Assembly (NCBI GenBank): GCA_020029615.1
Contig: JAIBJO010000001.1
Location: forward strand, 52,325 to 116,324
Length of the DNA: 64,000 nucleotides
DNA from: Actinomycetota bacterium
GTDB lineage: Bacteria; Actinomycetota; Thermoleophilia; Gaiellales; Gaiellaceae
Direction of reading: 5' to 3'
Both the position numbers and the translations under genes were made by a program. Every line of letters begins with the position of its first letter. Position 1 is the stretch's first letter. The notes beneath the pieces were generated by a model, which saw only the letters and a list, made by a program, of their open reading frames with translations, had not been told where the DNA came from and made no database searches. Shown here piece after piece: positions 53,482 to 63,756 of this stretch.

Positions 53482-56400
53482 TCAGACCAGCTGGGATTGC
53501 GACTTCCCGAAGCGCAGATAGAGGGAAGGCACGACGAACAGGTTCAGCAGCGTCGAGGTGACGAGGCCGCCGAGAATGACGATTGCCAACGGGTACTCGA
53601 TCTCGTGGCCGGGAATCCTGCCGGCGATCACGAGCGGCACGAGCGCGAGGCCGGTCGCGAGCGTCGTCATCAGGATCGGCGACAGTCGTTCCCGGGCTCC
53701 GCGCAAGACGAGCGCGGGACCAAAGGTCTCGCCCTCGTAGCGCCCGAGGTGCTGGAAGTGGTTGATCATGAGAATCCCGTTGCGGGCGGCGATTCCGAAC
53801 ACCGTGTAGAAGCCGACGAGGGAGCCGAGCGAGAGGACGCCGCCGCTCAGATATGCCGCCAGCACCCCGCCCACGAGGGCCATCGGGAGCGTCAGGAAGG
53901 AGAGCGTCGCGAGACGCCAGCTTCCGAACGATGCCTGCAGCAGGAGAAAGACGATGACGCCGGCGCCGAGGCCGAAGAGCAGCATGCGGTGCTCCGCGGA
54001 CTGGCGTTCCTTGAACTCCCCCAGCAGCTGTGGGTGGTATCCGAGCGGGAATTCGACGTCCTGAAGCCGTCGTTCGACGTCACCCGCCACCGCGCCCAGG
54101 TCGCGTCCGCTGACGCCCGCGAGAACGTCGATGCTTCGCGAGGTTCCCTCGTGGTGGACGACGTTCGGAGTCTCTCTGATCTTGATGTCGGCGACGTCGG
54201 CGAGACGCACCCGACCGCCCTTCGGCGTGTCGATGGGAAGCTCGCGAATGCTCGACACGCTGTTCCGGGTGCGCGGTGTGCTCCACACGTGAACGTCGTA
54301 CGCTTTCCCGGCTCGGAAGATGTCGCCGACCTCTTCGCTCTCGACCAGGGTGGCCGCCGCCCGCCTCACGTCGCCGGGCTTGATCCCGTACCGCTGAGCC
54401 TTTCTGAGGTTCACCGTGACCTGCACTTGAGGGACGCCTTCCTGGAACTCCACACTGGCGTCCTCGATGCCGTCGATCTGCGCCAGCATGTGCCTCACCT
54501 CGAGCCCTTCTCGGCGGAGCACGTCCAGGTCGGGCCCGAAGATACGCACGACGATCGGCTCGCTCGTTCCGGTCAGGACCTCGTCGATTCGCTCGTTCAG
54601 GTACGTCTGGACGTCATGGAACATCCCCGGGTAGCCGGCGACGACTTCCTCGATGGAGGCGAGCGTCTTGTCGTAGTCGGCCGCAGGATCGATGGCGATC
54701 CAGTTCTCGCCGAAGTTCGACCCGGCGACCTCGTCCGCCAGAAAGGCCTGGCCGATGTGGGACCCGAAGTGATCGACGCCGGGGAGCGCACGGAGCTCAC
54801 GACTTGCCCGGGTCACGATCCGCGTCTCCTCCGGCAGGGAGGCGCCCGGCTTCGTGATCCAATGTCCCAGGAAGTCGCGTTCCTTGAAGGTGGGGATGAG
54901 CGACTCGCCGAGGGTCGGGAGCACTGCCAGCCCGGCCGCGACCGTGAGGCCGGCGAGAGCGTACGCCCAGCGCGGTCTCGACACGATTCGTGCCAGCAAG
55001 CCCTCGTAGCCACGCTCGAGCCAGCGGGCGAATGGCGACTCCCGGTGTTCCAGCCGCGCCTTCGACAGGAGGATGTAACACAGGGCCGGCGTGACCGTCA
55101 CCGCGACGACCAGCGAGGCTCCGACTGCCAGCACGTACGAGAAGGCAAGGGGCTGGAAGAACGTGCCCGTCAGCCCCGTCAAGAGGAAGATCGGCACCAT
55201 GGCGACGAGGATGATCGCCGTCGCATAGACGATTGGGCCGCGCACCTCGAGCGTCGCCTCGATGACCACGGCCGCAACCGACCTGTCGCCCCCGTCGACG
55301 CGATGCTCACGAAGGCGTCGCACGATGTTCTGTACGCCAATGATCGCGTCGTCGACGACGACCCCCAGGGCGATCACGAGGCCCGCGAGGACCATGACGT
55401 TGACCGTCTCGCCGCGGATGAACAGGACGAGCCCGGCCGCTACCAGCGACAACGGAATCGCAGCGACGCTGATCAGCGCCGCACGCCATTCGAAGAGGAA
55501 GAGGCCCAGCACGAAGACCACGAGGAGGGCACCGATGAGAAGCGCGCGCGTGAGGTTGTCGATCGACGTGTCGATGAAGTTCGCCGCGCGGAAGATCTGG
55601 GTGTCGAACTCGATGCCCGGCAGGCCTGGCTTCATCTCCTCGATCGCGGCTTCCACGTCCTGAGTCACGTCGAGCGTGTTGCCCCACGGATTCTTCTCGA
55701 CGATGAGCAAGAGACCGGGCCCGCCGTTGACGACGGCATCTCCGGCAAGCGGTTGAGTCCCGATCACGACGTTCGCGACGTCGCCCACGTGCACCGTCTT
55801 CCCGTTCGACTTCGTGATCGCGACTCGAGCGAGGTCGCCGGGCTTCTCGATCGCCAGGACGTGCTCGACGACGAACCTCTGATTGGGTGTGTCGACGAAT
55901 CCCCCGGTACCGATGAATTGCCCTTCCGAAAACCTCAGGAGCCCGGCGTCCAGGGAGTCGGAGGTCGCCTCCATCACCTGATTCAGCGACACGTTTTGCC
56001 GCTGCATCCGCCCCGGATCGACCTCCACCTGGAACTGCTTCAGGTGCTCGCCCCACATCGCCACGTTGGACACGCCGCGGACTCGAAGGAGGCGCGCTCG
56101 GATCTTCCAGTAGGCGATCGCCGACAGGTCTTGGATCGAGAGGCTCTTCGACGAGACGCCGATCTTCATCACGCGGCTCGTCGTAGATGCGGGGGGCATG
56201 ATGAACGGCGGTGCCGCCCATGTCGGCAAGGAGGGCGTGATCATCTCGATTCGCTCCTGCACGAGCTGCCGCGCATGCTGGAGATCCGTTCCGTCCTTGA
56301 AGATGAGCTCGATCGACGAGAGCTGCGCGACCGACTTCGAGCGGATCACGTCCAATCCGTCGAGGCCGGTGAGTGCCTGCTCGAGCGGAATGCTGACCAA

Positions 56401-56586
56401 CGTCTCGACCTCGGTCGCGGAAAGCCCGGTCGATATGGTCTGGACCTCGACCCGCGGCGGCGCGAACTCAGGGAACGCGTCCACGGGCATGGCTCGAAGC
56501 TGCTGGACGCCGAAGACCGTCATTACAGCGGCGGCGGCCAGCACGATGAACCGAAACTTCAGGCTTGCCGACACGATCCAGCGCAT
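53482..56586 (-). CDS. HME-type RND efflux permease (CzcA/CusA-like)
   Basis: MRWIVSASLKFRFIVLAAAAVMTVFGVQQLRAMPVDAFPEFAPPRVEVQTISTGLSATEVE; LVIALGVVVDDAIIGVQNIVRRL. Confidence 0.9.
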   Translation of the reverse strand: MRWIVSASLKFRFIVLAAAAVMTVFGVQQLRAMPVDAFPEFAPPRVEVQTISTGLSATEVETLVSIPLEQALTGLDGLDVIRSKSVAQLSSIELIFKDGTDLQHARQLVQERIEMITPSLPTWAAPPFIMPPASTTSRVMKIGVSSKSLSIQDLSAIAYWKIRARLLRVRGVSNVAMWGEHLKQFQVEVDPGRMQRQNVSLNQVMEATSDSLDAGLLRFSEGQFIGTGGFVDTPNQRFVVEHVLAIEKPGDLARVAITKSNGKTVHVGDVANVVIGTQPLAGDAVVNGGPGLLLIVEKNPWGNTLDVTQDVEAAIEEMKPGLPGIEFDTQIFRAANFIDTSIDNLTRALLIGALLVVFVLGLFLFEWRAALISVAAIPLSLVAAGLVLFIRGETVNVMVLAGLVIALGVVVDDAIIGVQNIVRRLREHRVDGGDRSVAAVVIEATLEVRGPIVYATAIILVAMVPIFLLTGLTGTFFQPLAFSYVLAVGASLVVAVTVTPALCYILLSKARLEHRESPFARWLERGYEGLLARIVSRPRWAYALAGLTVAAGLAVLPTLGESLIPTFKERDFLGHWITKPGASLPEETRIVTRASRELRALPGVDHFGSHIGQAFLADEVAGSNFGENWIAIDPAADYDKTLASIEEVVAGYPGMFHDVQTYLNERIDEVLTGTSEPIVVRIFGPDLDVLRREGLEVRHMLAQIDGIEDASVEFQEGVPQVQVTVNLRKAQRYGIKPGDVRRAAATLVESEEVGDIFRAGKAYDVHVWSTPRTRNSVSSIRELPIDTPKGGRVRLADVADIKIRETPNVVHHEGTSRSIDVLAGVSGRDLGAVAGDVERRLQDVEFPLGYHPQLLGEFKERQSAEHRMLLFGLGAGVIVFLLLQASFGSWRLATLSFLTLPMALVGGVLAAYLSGGVLSLGSLVGFYTVFGIAARNGILMINHFQHLGRYEGETFGPALVLRGARERLSPILMTTLATGLALVPLVIAGRIPGHEIEYPLAIVILGGLVTSTLLNLFVVPSLYLRFGKSQSQLV

Positions 56587-56637
56587 CAGCGCTCGAACCC
56601 CTCGCGAGCGATTGCTCGAGCTCGTCGTCGTCTCATC

Positions 56638-57075
56638 TCAGTCCTCTTCGATTCCGCCGTATTCGACGCCCCAGATCTCGAGTGCGCCGACCGTCACGAC
56701 GGGCGTGCCGGAGGCAGGGCCCGCGGAGAGAATCGCCCGGTCCCCGTCGATGCGGTCGACCGTGATGTCCTGCCGGACGAAGACGAGGTGCTTCGGGCTC
56801 GTATACGTCCACGTGTCGCCGTTGGGGTCGTACAGCACCGCGTCGTACGGAATCACGGTTCGCTTCCCAGCTTCGGCGCGAGCCGGCGCTGTTCGGACGC
56901 CGATCCGCTTCGCCGCTTCGGATGTCAGGACGACGCGGGTGAGGTCCGTGCCCTCGATTGCCTGGATCGTGGCGGGATCGCCCGCAGCCGCCTCCTCGGA
57001 CCCGCCGCCGCAGCCTGCACCGAGCAGGGCGACGCCGATGACTACCACTGGTATGAAGCCGTTCCTTCGCAGCAT
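56638..57075 (-). CDS. Short lipoprotein resembling the C-terminal part of an RND membrane-fusion protein
   Basis: Lipobox LLGAGCGGG; GVRTAPARAEAGKRTVIPYDAVLYDPNGDTWTYTSPKHLVFVRQDITVDRIDGDRAILSAGPASGTPVVTVGA. Confidence 0.8.
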   Translation of the reverse strand: MLRRNGFIPVVVIGVALLGAGCGGGSEEAAAGDPATIQAIEGTDLTRVVLTSEAAKRIGVRTAPARAEAGKRTVIPYDAVLYDPNGDTWTYTSPKHLVFVRQDITVDRIDGDRAILSAGPASGTPVVTVGALEIWGVEYGGIEED

Positions 57076-57110
57076 CTCTCTCCTCCTCGAAGGCACTCTG
57101 TGCAGTCGGT

Positions 57111-60100
57111 TCACGAGGCCGGCTCCGGCGTGGCTCTGTTCTCGACGACCGCGTTCGACGAAACGGGTGCTGGTGCTGCCGGCATGAGATCTGGTGCCGG
57201 ATCGCGGTGTCCTCGTGCCTCTGGCGTCTCGGCGACGGTGCCGAACCCGAAGCGCACGTAGAGCGCGGGCAAGACAAAGAGGGTGAGCCACGTCGACGTC
57301 ACGAGCCCGCCTGTGACCACGACCGCGAGGGGGTGCACGAGCTCGTAACCGGGCCTGGGCCCCATGACGACGAGCGGCAGCATGAGCAGCGCGCTCGCCG
57401 CGGCGGTCGTCACGATGGGGACGAGCCGCTCGCGACCGCTCTCGAGAACGACCTGCGAACGGGACGACTCTCCTTCGGCATGGTCGAGCTTTCGGTATCG
57501 CGCGAAGAGCAGGAGCTCCTGTCTCGTGGCCAGCCCGAGCACGGCTGCGAGGCCGATGAACGAGCCGAACGAGAGCGTGCCCCCGTCGAGCAGCGCTGCA
57601 AGCAGACATCCGGTCAACGCGATGGGCAGCGTGAGGAAGGCGAGCGTCGCGATACGCCAGCTTCCGAGAAACGCCTGCAGAGTCAAGAAGATCCCGAGTG
57701 CGGCCGTGATCCCGAGAGCGAGCAGCCGACCGGTGGGCTGACCCGACGAGGCAAAGACCTTGGTGTGGTACTCGAGTGGAAACCGCATCTCGGCGAGACG
57801 GCCCCGGACATCGCTCGCCACGGACGCGCGATCACCGCTGACGTCGAGACCCACATCGAGGTAGCGCGAGACGCCCTGACGCTGGATGATCACGGGATCT
57901 GCCGCAATGCGTACGTCGGCCACGTCGCCCAGGCGCACATGACCGCCGCTCGGTGTGTCGATCAGGAGCTGACGGATGCTCGTCAGGTCACCACGCGTCT
58001 CGGGCGCTCCCCAGACGACGACGTCGAAGACCTTTTGATCCTCGAAGAGGCTGCCGGCGACGATGCCCGAGATGAGCGTCGCTGCAGCGCGGCGCACGTC
58101 GCCCGGCTTGATCCCTTGCTGCTGTGCCTTCGCCAGGTCGACCCGTATCTCGAGTGTCGGTTGCTCGACCGGCGACGAGATGCTCGCCCGGGCCAGGCCG
58201 TCGATGCCCGACACGACCTTCATCACCCGCTCCGCCTCGGCGCGAAGGACGCTGAGCTCCTCCCCGTACACGCGTACCGTGACATCGTCTTCAGGTCGCG
58301 ACAAGACTTCCCTCGCGCGCGAGTTGGAGAACGCGTCGATGCTCTCAGACATACCCGGATACCCGTCCACGACCTCACGAACCGAGGCGACGGTGGCGTC
58401 GTAGTCGGCATCGGGATCGACGCTGACCCAGAGCTCGGCGGAGTTGATGTCGACGACCTGATCGGCGAGCACGGCGCGCCCGACATGGGCGCCTACCTCA
58501 CGGACGCCCGGGAGGGAGCGAAGCTCTCGGCTGACGAGACTCGTGATGCGGTCCATCTCCGGGAGCGATGCCCCGGGCGGGCCGTTCCAGCGAATCAGCA
58601 GCTGCTGCTCCTTGAACGTCGGAAGCAGGGAGCTGCTCAGGAACGGGACCGCGACGAGCGCCGCGACGATCGCGGCAGCGGTCGCGACGTACACGGCGCG
58701 GGGTCTCCGGGTCGCCCGTGAGAGGGCGTGCGTGTACCCCTGCCGAAGCCACCGCCCCAGCGGCGACGCGCCGCGCTCGAACGGGATTCGAGGGAGCAGC
58801 AGGATGGCGAGCGCCGGTGTCACGGTCAGGGCGACGACCATGGATGCGACCAGCGCGAGGAGGTATGCCCGGGCGACATCCGGGAAGAACGAGCCTGCAA
58901 CGCCTTCCATGAAGAAGAGCGGCACGCAGACGAGCGCGATGATGAGCGTCGCGTAGGCGCTCGGGCCTCGCATCTCGAGCGTTGCGTCGAGGATCACGGC
59001 AGCCGGGGACGTGCCATTCGGCTCGAGACGCCGATCGTGAAGACGTCGCTCGATGCTCTCGACGCCGATGATCGCGTCGTCGACGACGAGAGCGAGCGCG
59101 GCAACGAGTCCCGCGAGGGCGACGGCGTTCATGGTCGCGCCGAGCGCGTAGAGCACGAGCGCCGCGGCGACGAGTGGCAACGGGATCGCAACGATGGCGA
59201 TCAGCGCCGTCCGCAAACGGAAGAACAGAGCGCCGATGAGCAGGACGACGAGCAGCGCGCCGATAATCAACGCCAGCGTGAGATTGTCGATCGACTTCTC
59301 GATGTAGCCGGCCGGACGGTACGCCGCCGTGTCGAACTCGAGGCCGGATAGACCGGGCCGCATTTCGTCGATCGCGGACTCCACCTGACGGGTGACGTCC
59401 AGGGTGCTGGCGGTCGGGAACTTCTCGACGACGAGCAGAAGGCCGGGGCCGTTGTCGGTGAGGGCGTCGCCGATGAGCGGCTGATGATCCTCCGTGACGT
59501 TGGCCACGTCACCGAGCCGAAGCTTGGTGTCACTCGCGCCCTCGACCGGTACCTGGGCCAGGTCGGTCGCCGTGACGATCGGCGACACGTGATACACACC
59601 GAGACGTTGGTTCGAGGTATCGATCAACCCGCCGGTGCCGGGAGTCGACGCCTCGAGGAACGTGAGCGGCGAGACCCACAGCGCGTTGCCCGTGGTGTCG
59701 ATGACCTGGAGGAGCGAGACACCCCGGTCGCGCAGCTTCGCAGGGTCGACCTGGACCTGCAGCTGACGGTCACGCTGGCCCCAGATGGACACGTTCGCCA
59801 CCCCGGGCAGGCCCATCAGACTGGGCGCGATCGTCCACCGGGCCAGCACGGACATCTCGATCGGAGACACCGTCGTCGACGAGATCCCGACCATGAGGGC
59901 GCGGTTCGTCGACGACAGGGGCTGCAGCATCTGCGGCGGCTTCGAGACGTTCGGCAATGCATGGGCTTGCGTCAGGCGCTCGGCGACGACCTGGCGCGCC
60001 TTGAAGAGATCGGTCCCTGGCTCGAAGACGAGCAGGACGCGCGACATCCCGGGAACCGACTCGGATCGGATGTCGTCCAGGAACGCGACGCCGTTCAGCA

Positions 60101-60335
60101 GGTCCTGCTCCATCGGGACCGTGACGAGCTGCTCGACCTCGGCTGCGGACAGCCCGAGCGCCTCGGTCTGCACTTCCACGGTCGGCGGACCGAACTCGGG
60201 GAGGACGTCGATCGGCATGTCGTTCAGCTGGCTGACGCCGACGACCAGCAACACGGTTGCCGCGGCAACCGTCATGAGCCGGAACTTCAAGCTCGCCCAA
60301 ACGATCCAACGCATCATGTCCGGCAACCTCCCCAA
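57111..60335 (-). CDS. HME-type RND efflux permease (second paralog)
   Basis: MMRWIVWASLKFRLMTVAAATVLLVVGVSQLNDMPIDVLPEFGPPTVEVQTEALGLSAAEVEQLV; LVVDDAIIGVESIERRL. Confidence 0.9.
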   Translation of the reverse strand: MGRLPDMMRWIVWASLKFRLMTVAAATVLLVVGVSQLNDMPIDVLPEFGPPTVEVQTEALGLSAAEVEQLVTVPMEQDLLNGVAFLDDIRSESVPGMSRVLLVFEPGTDLFKARQVVAERLTQAHALPNVSKPPQMLQPLSSTNRALMVGISSTTVSPIEMSVLARWTIAPSLMGLPGVANVSIWGQRDRQLQVQVDPAKLRDRGVSLLQVIDTTGNALWVSPLTFLEASTPGTGGLIDTSNQRLGVYHVSPIVTATDLAQVPVEGASDTKLRLGDVANVTEDHQPLIGDALTDNGPGLLLVVEKFPTASTLDVTRQVESAIDEMRPGLSGLEFDTAAYRPAGYIEKSIDNLTLALIIGALLVVLLIGALFFRLRTALIAIVAIPLPLVAAALVLYALGATMNAVALAGLVAALALVVDDAIIGVESIERRLHDRRLEPNGTSPAAVILDATLEMRGPSAYATLIIALVCVPLFFMEGVAGSFFPDVARAYLLALVASMVVALTVTPALAILLLPRIPFERGASPLGRWLRQGYTHALSRATRRPRAVYVATAAAIVAALVAVPFLSSSLLPTFKEQQLLIRWNGPPGASLPEMDRITSLVSRELRSLPGVREVGAHVGRAVLADQVVDINSAELWVSVDPDADYDATVASVREVVDGYPGMSESIDAFSNSRAREVLSRPEDDVTVRVYGEELSVLRAEAERVMKVVSGIDGLARASISSPVEQPTLEIRVDLAKAQQQGIKPGDVRRAAATLISGIVAGSLFEDQKVFDVVVWGAPETRGDLTSIRQLLIDTPSGGHVRLGDVADVRIAADPVIIQRQGVSRYLDVGLDVSGDRASVASDVRGRLAEMRFPLEYHTKVFASSGQPTGRLLALGITAALGIFLTLQAFLGSWRIATLAFLTLPIALTGCLLAALLDGGTLSFGSFIGLAAVLGLATRQELLLFARYRKLDHAEGESSRSQVVLESGRERLVPIVTTAAASALLMLPLVVMGPRPGYELVHPLAVVVTGGLVTSTWLTLFVLPALYVRFGFGTVAETPEARGHRDPAPDLMPAAPAPVSSNAVVENRATPEPAS

Positions 60336-60577
60336 GCGGTTTCCAGGTCGAGTCCCGCAGAATGGGCGTCGGAATGCGAGCCGTCGGGCTCGAACGTTCC
60401 CCGGACAACGACGCTGTGCCGCTGCGCCGAGTGCGGCCGCGCACGCACATGGCCGTCCTTCCGCAATCGGACGTACAGACGCCGCATTACCCTCTCCCCA
60501 GGTTGTCCCTCACGTTGCCGAGTGCTTCCTCGGCCGCGCCTCTCGGCGCTGGGACCTGAATTACTTCATTGCCGATT

Positions 60578-60593
60578 CATTCACAAGCGAATG
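60578..60593. promoter_or_regulatory. Inverted repeat in AT-rich spacer upstream of the RND operon
   Basis: cattc-acaagc-gaatg within an unusually AT-rich intergenic stretch (about 60555-60605). Confidence 0.4.
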
Positions 60594-60670
60594 TCAGGCT
60601 GCGTTAATTCCTCCGCCCGAGTGTCGGGCCGGCCTCGCCGCGACGTACGAGGTGCTCCGCGACGACTCGG

Positions 60671-62020
60671 CTATGCGGCCGGCAGTCGAATCGTGAACCG
60701 CCCGCCGCCCGCGCTCGCGTCGACGGCGACCTCGCCCGAAACCGCACGTGCCAGCCGGCGCGCGAGCGCCAGGCCCAGGCCTGCGCCTTGCGGCGCTCGA
60801 GCTGCCGCCGACCCTCGAACGCCCGGCTCGAAGATACGGTCGATCTCGTCCTGAGCGACACCTGCTCCGTCGTCGGCGACATCGACCTCGACCTTGCTGG
60901 CGTTTCGGTGAACCGCGATCTCGACCTTCCCATCCGCGTAGCGGCAGGCGTTCTCGACGACCGGCTGGAGTATGCGCTCGGCGACGTCGGCGTCAACCCC
61001 GATTCGGATCGGAACGGACGGCTGCAAGACCCGTACGTGCACGTTTCGTGATGTCGAGAGCGTGCTGCAGCTGTCGGCCGCGTTGAGGGCAACGTCGTAG
61101 ACGTCGGCCGTGCCCCGCTCGGAGACTGCTTCCTCGCGAGCCGCGGTGACGAGTGTCTCGACGATCCTGGTGAGCTGGCGGGCGCTGCCGAGAATCGCGA
61201 CGAAGGCATCGCGGTACTCGGCCGGATCACGATCTCGCCGTAGCGCCAGTTCCGCCTGCGTCGAGATGCGGGTGAGCGGGGTCCGAAGCTCGTGCGACAG
61301 CTCGGCGGTGAACAGCTTCTCCCGACGCAGGCTCGCCGCGAGCCGGTCGAGGAGTCCATCGAGTGTCGACGCCAGCAGGGTGAGCTCGTCGTGAGGAGCT
61401 CCGAGCGCGAACCTGCGGTCGAGGTCGCGATCGCTCCACGCCGCGGCCTCCCGCGTCATCTGCGCAACCGGCTCGAGCGCACGGGCGAGGAGCCAATAGG
61501 CCGCAACTCCCACGGTGCCCAGCAGGACGAGCGCCAGCAGGAGCGAGCCGAGCAGCGCCGCACGTCGAGTCTCGTGATACGGGCGAAGAGAGATCCCGGC
61601 CACCAGCGTCCCGACGCGCTGGCCCTCGGACACGATCGGGACGGCAAGCAGTCTCGTCTCATGACCCGGCACGTCGACCGTCTGCCTCGGCCCGCCCGCG
61701 AGCGTTCGAGCGATCCGCTGAGCTTCCCCGCCCGTCCGCGGCCGTTCGATCAGCTGTCCGCGGGTGAAGACCCAGACCTGGCTTTCGATGACACCGTTGC
61801 GAGGGGCGCCAGGTTCGCGCAACTGCCCGCCGACGTTAGCCAGCGCCGCCAGGTGGTCCTCCGCGCGCTCCCGCAGGAGTCTGTTGGCGCTCCCGTTCAG
61901 GCTGCGGGCGACGAAGACGTTGAAGGCCAGCGTCATCAGCGCGAGCGCGCTCGCCACGGCGACGAGGACCGTCAGGAGCAGGCGACCCCGCACCGTGACC
62001 GGAGCTATGTGAAGGCTCAC
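60671..62020 (-). CDS. HAMP-containing sensor histidine kinase
   Basis: TM, HAMP, FTAELSHELRTPLTRISTQAELALRRDRD (H box), VENACRYADGKVEIAV (N box), GAGVAQDEIDRIFEPG; GTG 62020 overlaps response-regulator stop. Confidence 0.9.
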   Translation of the reverse strand: MSLHIAPVTVRGRLLLTVLVAVASALALMTLAFNVFVARSLNGSANRLLRERAEDHLAALANVGGQLREPGAPRNGVIESQVWVFTRGQLIERPRTGGEAQRIARTLAGGPRQTVDVPGHETRLLAVPIVSEGQRVGTLVAGISLRPYHETRRAALLGSLLLALVLLGTVGVAAYWLLARALEPVAQMTREAAAWSDRDLDRRFALGAPHDELTLLASTLDGLLDRLAASLRREKLFTAELSHELRTPLTRISTQAELALRRDRDPAEYRDAFVAILGSARQLTRIVETLVTAAREEAVSERGTADVYDVALNAADSCSTLSTSRNVHVRVLQPSVPIRIGVDADVAERILQPVVENACRYADGKVEIAVHRNASKVEVDVADDGAGVAQDEIDRIFEPGVRGSAAARAPQGAGLGLALARRLARAVSGEVAVDASAGGGRFTIRLPAA

Positions 62021-63525
62021 TGGATCCGGTAACCGACGCTGCGCATCGTTGCGATGGTCGGTGCACCCGGCAGGCTGCGCAGCTTGCGACGCACACGCAC
62101 GATGTAGGCGTCCAGCGTGTTCTGGTGCACGATCGCCCCTTCGGGCCAGGCCGCTCGGATCAGATCGCGGCGGCGTATCACGGCGAAAGGCGCTGCCAGC
62201 AGGCACGCAAGGAGGCGGAACTCCGTGGGCGTGAGGTTGACTGACGCCTGTTCGACGAAGGCCGTGTGGCTGACCGGGTCGAGAACGAGCCCGGCTGCCT
62301 CGAGCTGCTCCTCTCCGCGGCTTCGGCGAAGCAGGGCATTGAGTCGAGCCACGAGCTCCTCGAAAGCGAAAGGCTTCGTCATGTAGTCGTCGCCACCCGA
62401 ACGAAAGCCGGACAAGCGGTCGGGGAGTGCATCGCGTGCGGTGAGGAACAAGACCGGGACCTGCTGACCCTGGGCGCGCAGCGTGTGGCAGAGATCCCGC
62501 CCGTCTGCATCGGGAAGGCCGATGTCGACCACGAGTGCGTCCGGAGATGGCCCGCCGGCTCGGGCGAGGAACTCGGCCCCACTCCCGACGGCCTCGGTTC
62601 TGAATCCCTCTTCCTGTAGGCCGCGAGCGAGGACGCCGCGGAGCTCATGATCGTCCTCGACAATAAGGACGCGCGCTGCTGTCATGTCCGTCTCAGTATG
62701 GCGCCGAGCCGCAGGTTGGGGAGGGCTTGCAGCCGGTGTGCCGCCACGGGGAAGATCGTCGGCTGGTGAAGCTGCGAAGCAGGGTTCAGGCAGACGGAGC
62801 CGATAGCCGATGCCGTGAACCGTCTCGATCAGCTTTGGATGGAAGTCGTCGTCCAGCTTCCGGCGCAGGGCGTGAATGTGGACGGCGAGGACGTTCGAGT
62901 TGCCGGAGCCGGCGTCCCCGTTCCAGACCGCGAGGCGAATCTGGGAGCGCGTCAGGACGCGGCCGCGATGGCGGATCAGGAGCTCGAGGAGCGCGAACTC
63001 GCGCGCCGTCAGCTCGATCGGCCTGCCCGCTCGGCTCACCTCGTGACGGCCCACGTCGACGACGAGGTCGCAGACCTCGAGCCGCTCGTCGTGGGCGGAG
63101 AACGGGGTCCGCCGCAGCGCCGCCCGGAGGCGCGCGAGCAGTTCCTCGAACGAGAACGGCTCGGTCAGGCAGGCGTCGGCACCGGCCTGCATGGCGAGGA
63201 TACGGGCGACCACGCTGTCTTTCCTAGCGAGTATCAGGATCGGCACCGTGGAGGCGGCACGGATTCGGCGGCACGCCACGAGTCCATCGCGGATGTGAAG
63301 ACGCAGGTCGAGCACGACGAAATCCGGCCACCACTCACGTACAGCCGACGGCGCCGCGCTCCGATCGTGTTCGACGCGTACCTCGTAGCCCGACCGCCCG
63401 AGCACGCCGGCCAGGTTCACCGACCTCGGGTCGTCGACAACCACGAGAAGTCGCCCCAGTTCGCTCCTGTCCGCCGGGCCGCGGGCCGGAGTCAGGGTCG
63501 GTTCAGCCGTCTGGATCGTCTGCAC
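62017..63525 (-). CDS. Two OmpR-family response regulators in one continuous ORF
   Basis: First receiver LLVVVDDPRS...VVLDLRLHIRDG...LTEPFSFEELLARLRAALRR + winged helix; second VLIVEDDHEL...VVDIGLPDADG...MTKPFAFEELVARLNALLRR + winged helix; no in-frame stop between. Second could also start at ATG 62685. Confidence 0.85.
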   Translation of the reverse strand: MQTIQTAEPTLTPARGPADRSELGRLLVVVDDPRSVNLAGVLGRSGYEVRVEHDRSAAPSAVREWWPDFVVLDLRLHIRDGLVACRRIRAASTVPILILARKDSVVARILAMQAGADACLTEPFSFEELLARLRAALRRTPFSAHDERLEVCDLVVDVGRHEVSRAGRPIELTAREFALLELLIRHRGRVLTRSQIRLAVWNGDAGSGNSNVLAVHIHALRRKLDDDFHPKLIETVHGIGYRLRLPEPCFAASPADDLPRGGTPAASPPQPAARRHTETDMTAARVLIVEDDHELRGVLARGLQEEGFRTEAVGSGAEFLARAGGPSPDALVVDIGLPDADGRDLCHTLRAQGQQVPVLFLTARDALPDRLSGFRSGGDDYMTKPFAFEELVARLNALLRRSRGEEQLEAAGLVLDPVSHTAFVEQASVNLTPTEFRLLACLLAAPFAVIRRRDLIRAAWPEGAIVHQNTLDAYIVRVRRKLRSLPGAPTIATMRSVGYRIQ

Positions 63526-63683
63526 GACTCACAATGTGAGTCAGATCGTCTGAACGAAACCTGAAAGCGACGCTCCGCACGCCGTGGATCGAGCGCTGTC
63601 GCCCGTTCCGCCCGTACAGGTTCGGTCGAGCGCGCGCCGTAGGGCCGTTGCACGGAAGCCCAGCGCTACACTCAGTCGTCTTC

Positions 63684-63756
63684 GCCGACGTAGCTCAGCT
63701 GGTAGAGCACTTCACTCGTAATGAAGGGGTCCCCGGTTCGAGTCCGGGCGTCGGCT
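63684..63756 (+). tRNA. tRNA-Thr (anticodon CGT)
   Basis: gccgacg acceptor stem pairs with cgtcggc; D-arm gctcagctggtagagc; anticodon loop cactCGTaatg; T-arm ccccggttcgagtccgggg-like. Confidence 0.93.

Noticed and set aside
53200-57261. 1353-aa plus-strand ORF
   Set aside because: Fully antisense to the RND permease gene; Arg/His/Asp-rich composition typical of high-GC antisense frames, no domain motifs.
63712-63756. Protein tail SRRPDSNRGPLHYE
   Set aside because: This is simply translation through the tRNA-Thr antisense strand, a known annotation artefact, not integrase sequence.
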